A stretch of DNA of 14,835 nucleotides, from NCBI GenBank assembly GCA_900756035.1, contig CAAEIR010000356.1:1-14835 (forward strand). Direction: 5' to 3'. The notes beneath the pieces were generated by a model, which was given only the letters and a program-made list of their open reading frames with translations, was not told the origin of the DNA and searched no databases. The first letter of the stretch is position 1. Each line of letters begins with the position of its first letter. A program made the position numbers and the translations under genes. Source of the stretch: an uncultured Anaerostipes sp. (GTDB taxonomy: Bacteria > Bacillota > Clostridia > Lachnospirales > Lachnospiraceae). This document shows positions 13,946 through 14,835 of this stretch, one piece after another.

Positions 13946-14767
13946 ATGAGTGATTGTAGTCATGACTGCAGCAGCTGCAGTGCAAACTGCGGAAGCAGGA
14001 CAGAGGAGCAGACTAGCTTTTTAGAGCCGCTGTATCGGGAAAGCAGTGTAAAAAAAGTCATTGGAATTGTCAGCGGAAAAGGTGGAGTTGGAAAATCTAT
14101 GACAACTTCACTGTTGGCAGTGGCGGCAATGCGAAAAGGTCTGCATACGGGTATTTTGGATGCGGATGTAACAGGACCTTCGATACCGCAGGCATTTGGC
14201 CTTCATGAGAGATTGCTGGGGAATGCAGAAGGAATTATTCTGCCGGCAATGACTAACTTCGGAATTGATGTGGTTTCTCTGAACCTGATGTTAGAGGAGG
14301 AAACTCAGCCGGTAATCTGGAGAGGACCGGTAGTTTCCGATGTTGTAAAACAGTTCTGGGGAAAAACATTGTGGCGTGACATTGATGTGATGTTTGTTGA
14401 TATGCCGCCGGGAACCGGAGAGGTTCCTTTGACTGTATTCCAATCAGTACCTCTGGATGGAATTATTGTCGTTGCAACTCCTCAGGAATTGGTGGGAATG
14501 ATTGTTGAAAAAGCAGTGAATATGGCAAAGATGATGAATGTACCTGTATTGGGACTCATTGAGAATATGAGTTATATCGAATGTCCGGATTGTGGAAAAG
14601 AAATCAAAGTGTTTGGAGAAAGTCATATTGATGAGATTGCTGAAAAATATAATGTGCCGGTACTCGGAAAGCTTCCAATTGATCCAAAGCTTACACAGGC
14701 TTGTGATCAGGGGCTGATTGAAGATGTGGAGAATATTTATCTGGATGGAGTTATGGATCTGATCTAG
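13946..14767 (+). CDS. mrp: Mrp/NBP35-type P-loop ATPase, Fe-S cluster carrier
   Basis: A 273-residue cytoplasmic ATPase of the ApbC/Mrp/NBP35 family, which binds and transfers Fe-S clusters to apoproteins. The N-terminal domain of unknown function 59 found in many Mrp proteins is absent; instead there is a short cysteine cluster (C4, C8, C11, C15), an NBP35-like arrangement. The ATPase core shows the deviant Walker A SGKGGVGKS (43-51), LDADVTGPSIP (71-81) and VDMPPGTGE (151-159). The CxxC pair that holds the bridging cluster in dimers is CPDC (213-216). The ATG follows the rpe stop by 3 bp, with GGAGG inside the end of rpe, so expression is coupled. Client proteins are unknown; an Fe-S enzyme such as the oxidoreductase encoded upstream would be plausible but is not shown. 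Confidence 0.93.
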   Translation: MSDCSHDCSSCSANCGSRTEEQTSFLEPLYRESSVKKVIGIVSGKGGVGKSMTTSLLAVAAMRKGLHTGILDADVTGPSIPQAFGLHERLLGNAEGIILPAMTNFGIDVVSLNLMLEEETQPVIWRGPVVSDVVKQFWGKTLWRDIDVMFVDMPPGTGEVPLTVFQSVPLDGIIVVATPQELVGMIVEKAVNMAKMMNVPVLGLIENMSYIECPDCGKEIKVFGESHIDEIAEKYNVPVLGKLPIDPKLTQACDQGLIEDVENIYLDGVMDLI

Positions 14768-14814
14768 ATCACTTTTCAGGGAGATTCTGGAATGTAAGAG
14801 GAAAACAGGGAGTG

Positions 14815-14835
14815 GCGATTCGATTTTTGAATCGC
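14815..14835 (+). terminator. Hairpin cut by the window edge, probable terminator of rpe-mrp
   Basis: GCGATTC (14815-14821) and GAATCGC (14829-14835) form a perfect 7-bp stem with a 7-nt loop, and the second arm ends on the last base of the window. The preceding AAAACAGGGAGTG suggests that the stem continues outside. The T run cannot be seen. Confidence 0.45.

Noticed and set aside
1..14835. CRISPR array, tRNA, rRNA, IS element or prophage genes
   Set aside because: No regular spaced repeats, no cloverleaf or rRNA-like stretches, and no transposase, integrase or phage structural genes were found, apart from the Rpn-family tail.

Overview
The window reads as chromosomal DNA from an anaerobic, low-GC Gram-positive gut-type bacterium, most likely a Lachnospiraceae member (Clostridia). 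This rests on the protein styles: a one-piece pyruvate:ferredoxin oxidoreductase, an agr-type GHKL kinase with a LytTR regulator, a YtrA-type GntR/ABC operon, MltG, a short Mrp ATPase and an Rpn-family nuclease tail. It also rests on AT-rich spacers with strong GGAGG-type ribosome binding sites. No rRNA, tRNA, CRISPR array, IS element or phage gene was seen.

Layout. Positions 2-478 (+) hold the C-terminal part of an Rpn-family protein cut by the window edge. Positions 589-2684 (-) hold an agr-like two-component pair. The kinase is in the wrong frame for its first ~50 codons, and two A7 homopolymers mark the likely slip points. Positions 2865-4178 (-) hold a cyclophilin followed by a HAD phosphatase, closed by a terminator whose loop contains the HAD stop codon. 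Divergent from these is mltG (4483-5394, +), then the large pyruvate:ferredoxin oxidoreductase gene (5655-9176, +) with a ~150-nt leader and a clear terminator. Positions 9238-9412 carry no gene but three strong nested hairpins. Positions 9497-11305 (+) are a tight three-gene operon (GntR repressor, ABC ATPase, membrane permease) under a near-consensus promoter overlapped by a perfect 17-bp inverted repeat. Positions 11512-13152 (+) encode a Na/phosphate cotransporter fused to PhoU-like repeats, preceded by three TT(A/T)ACA repeats at an 11-bp period, i.e. a probable Pho box. Finally rpe and an Mrp/NBP35 ATPase (13286-14767, +) form a two-gene operon behind an extended -10 promoter.

How the parts work together. 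Most genes are housekeeping: pyruvate oxidation to acetyl-CoA with reduced ferredoxin, peptidoglycan strand termination, pentose phosphate epimerisation, Fe-S cofactor handling and proline isomerisation. The regulated modules are the two-component pair (signal unknown; no AgrB or AgrD gene visible), the self-regulated ABC exporter operon and the phosphate transporter.

The most useful leads are the frameshifted, possibly phase-variable kinase with its odd internal layout, the Pho box, the GntR operator, and the unexplained structured stretch after the oxidoreductase gene. I see no clear previously undescribed multi-gene system; these are hypotheses from reading the sequence by eye.
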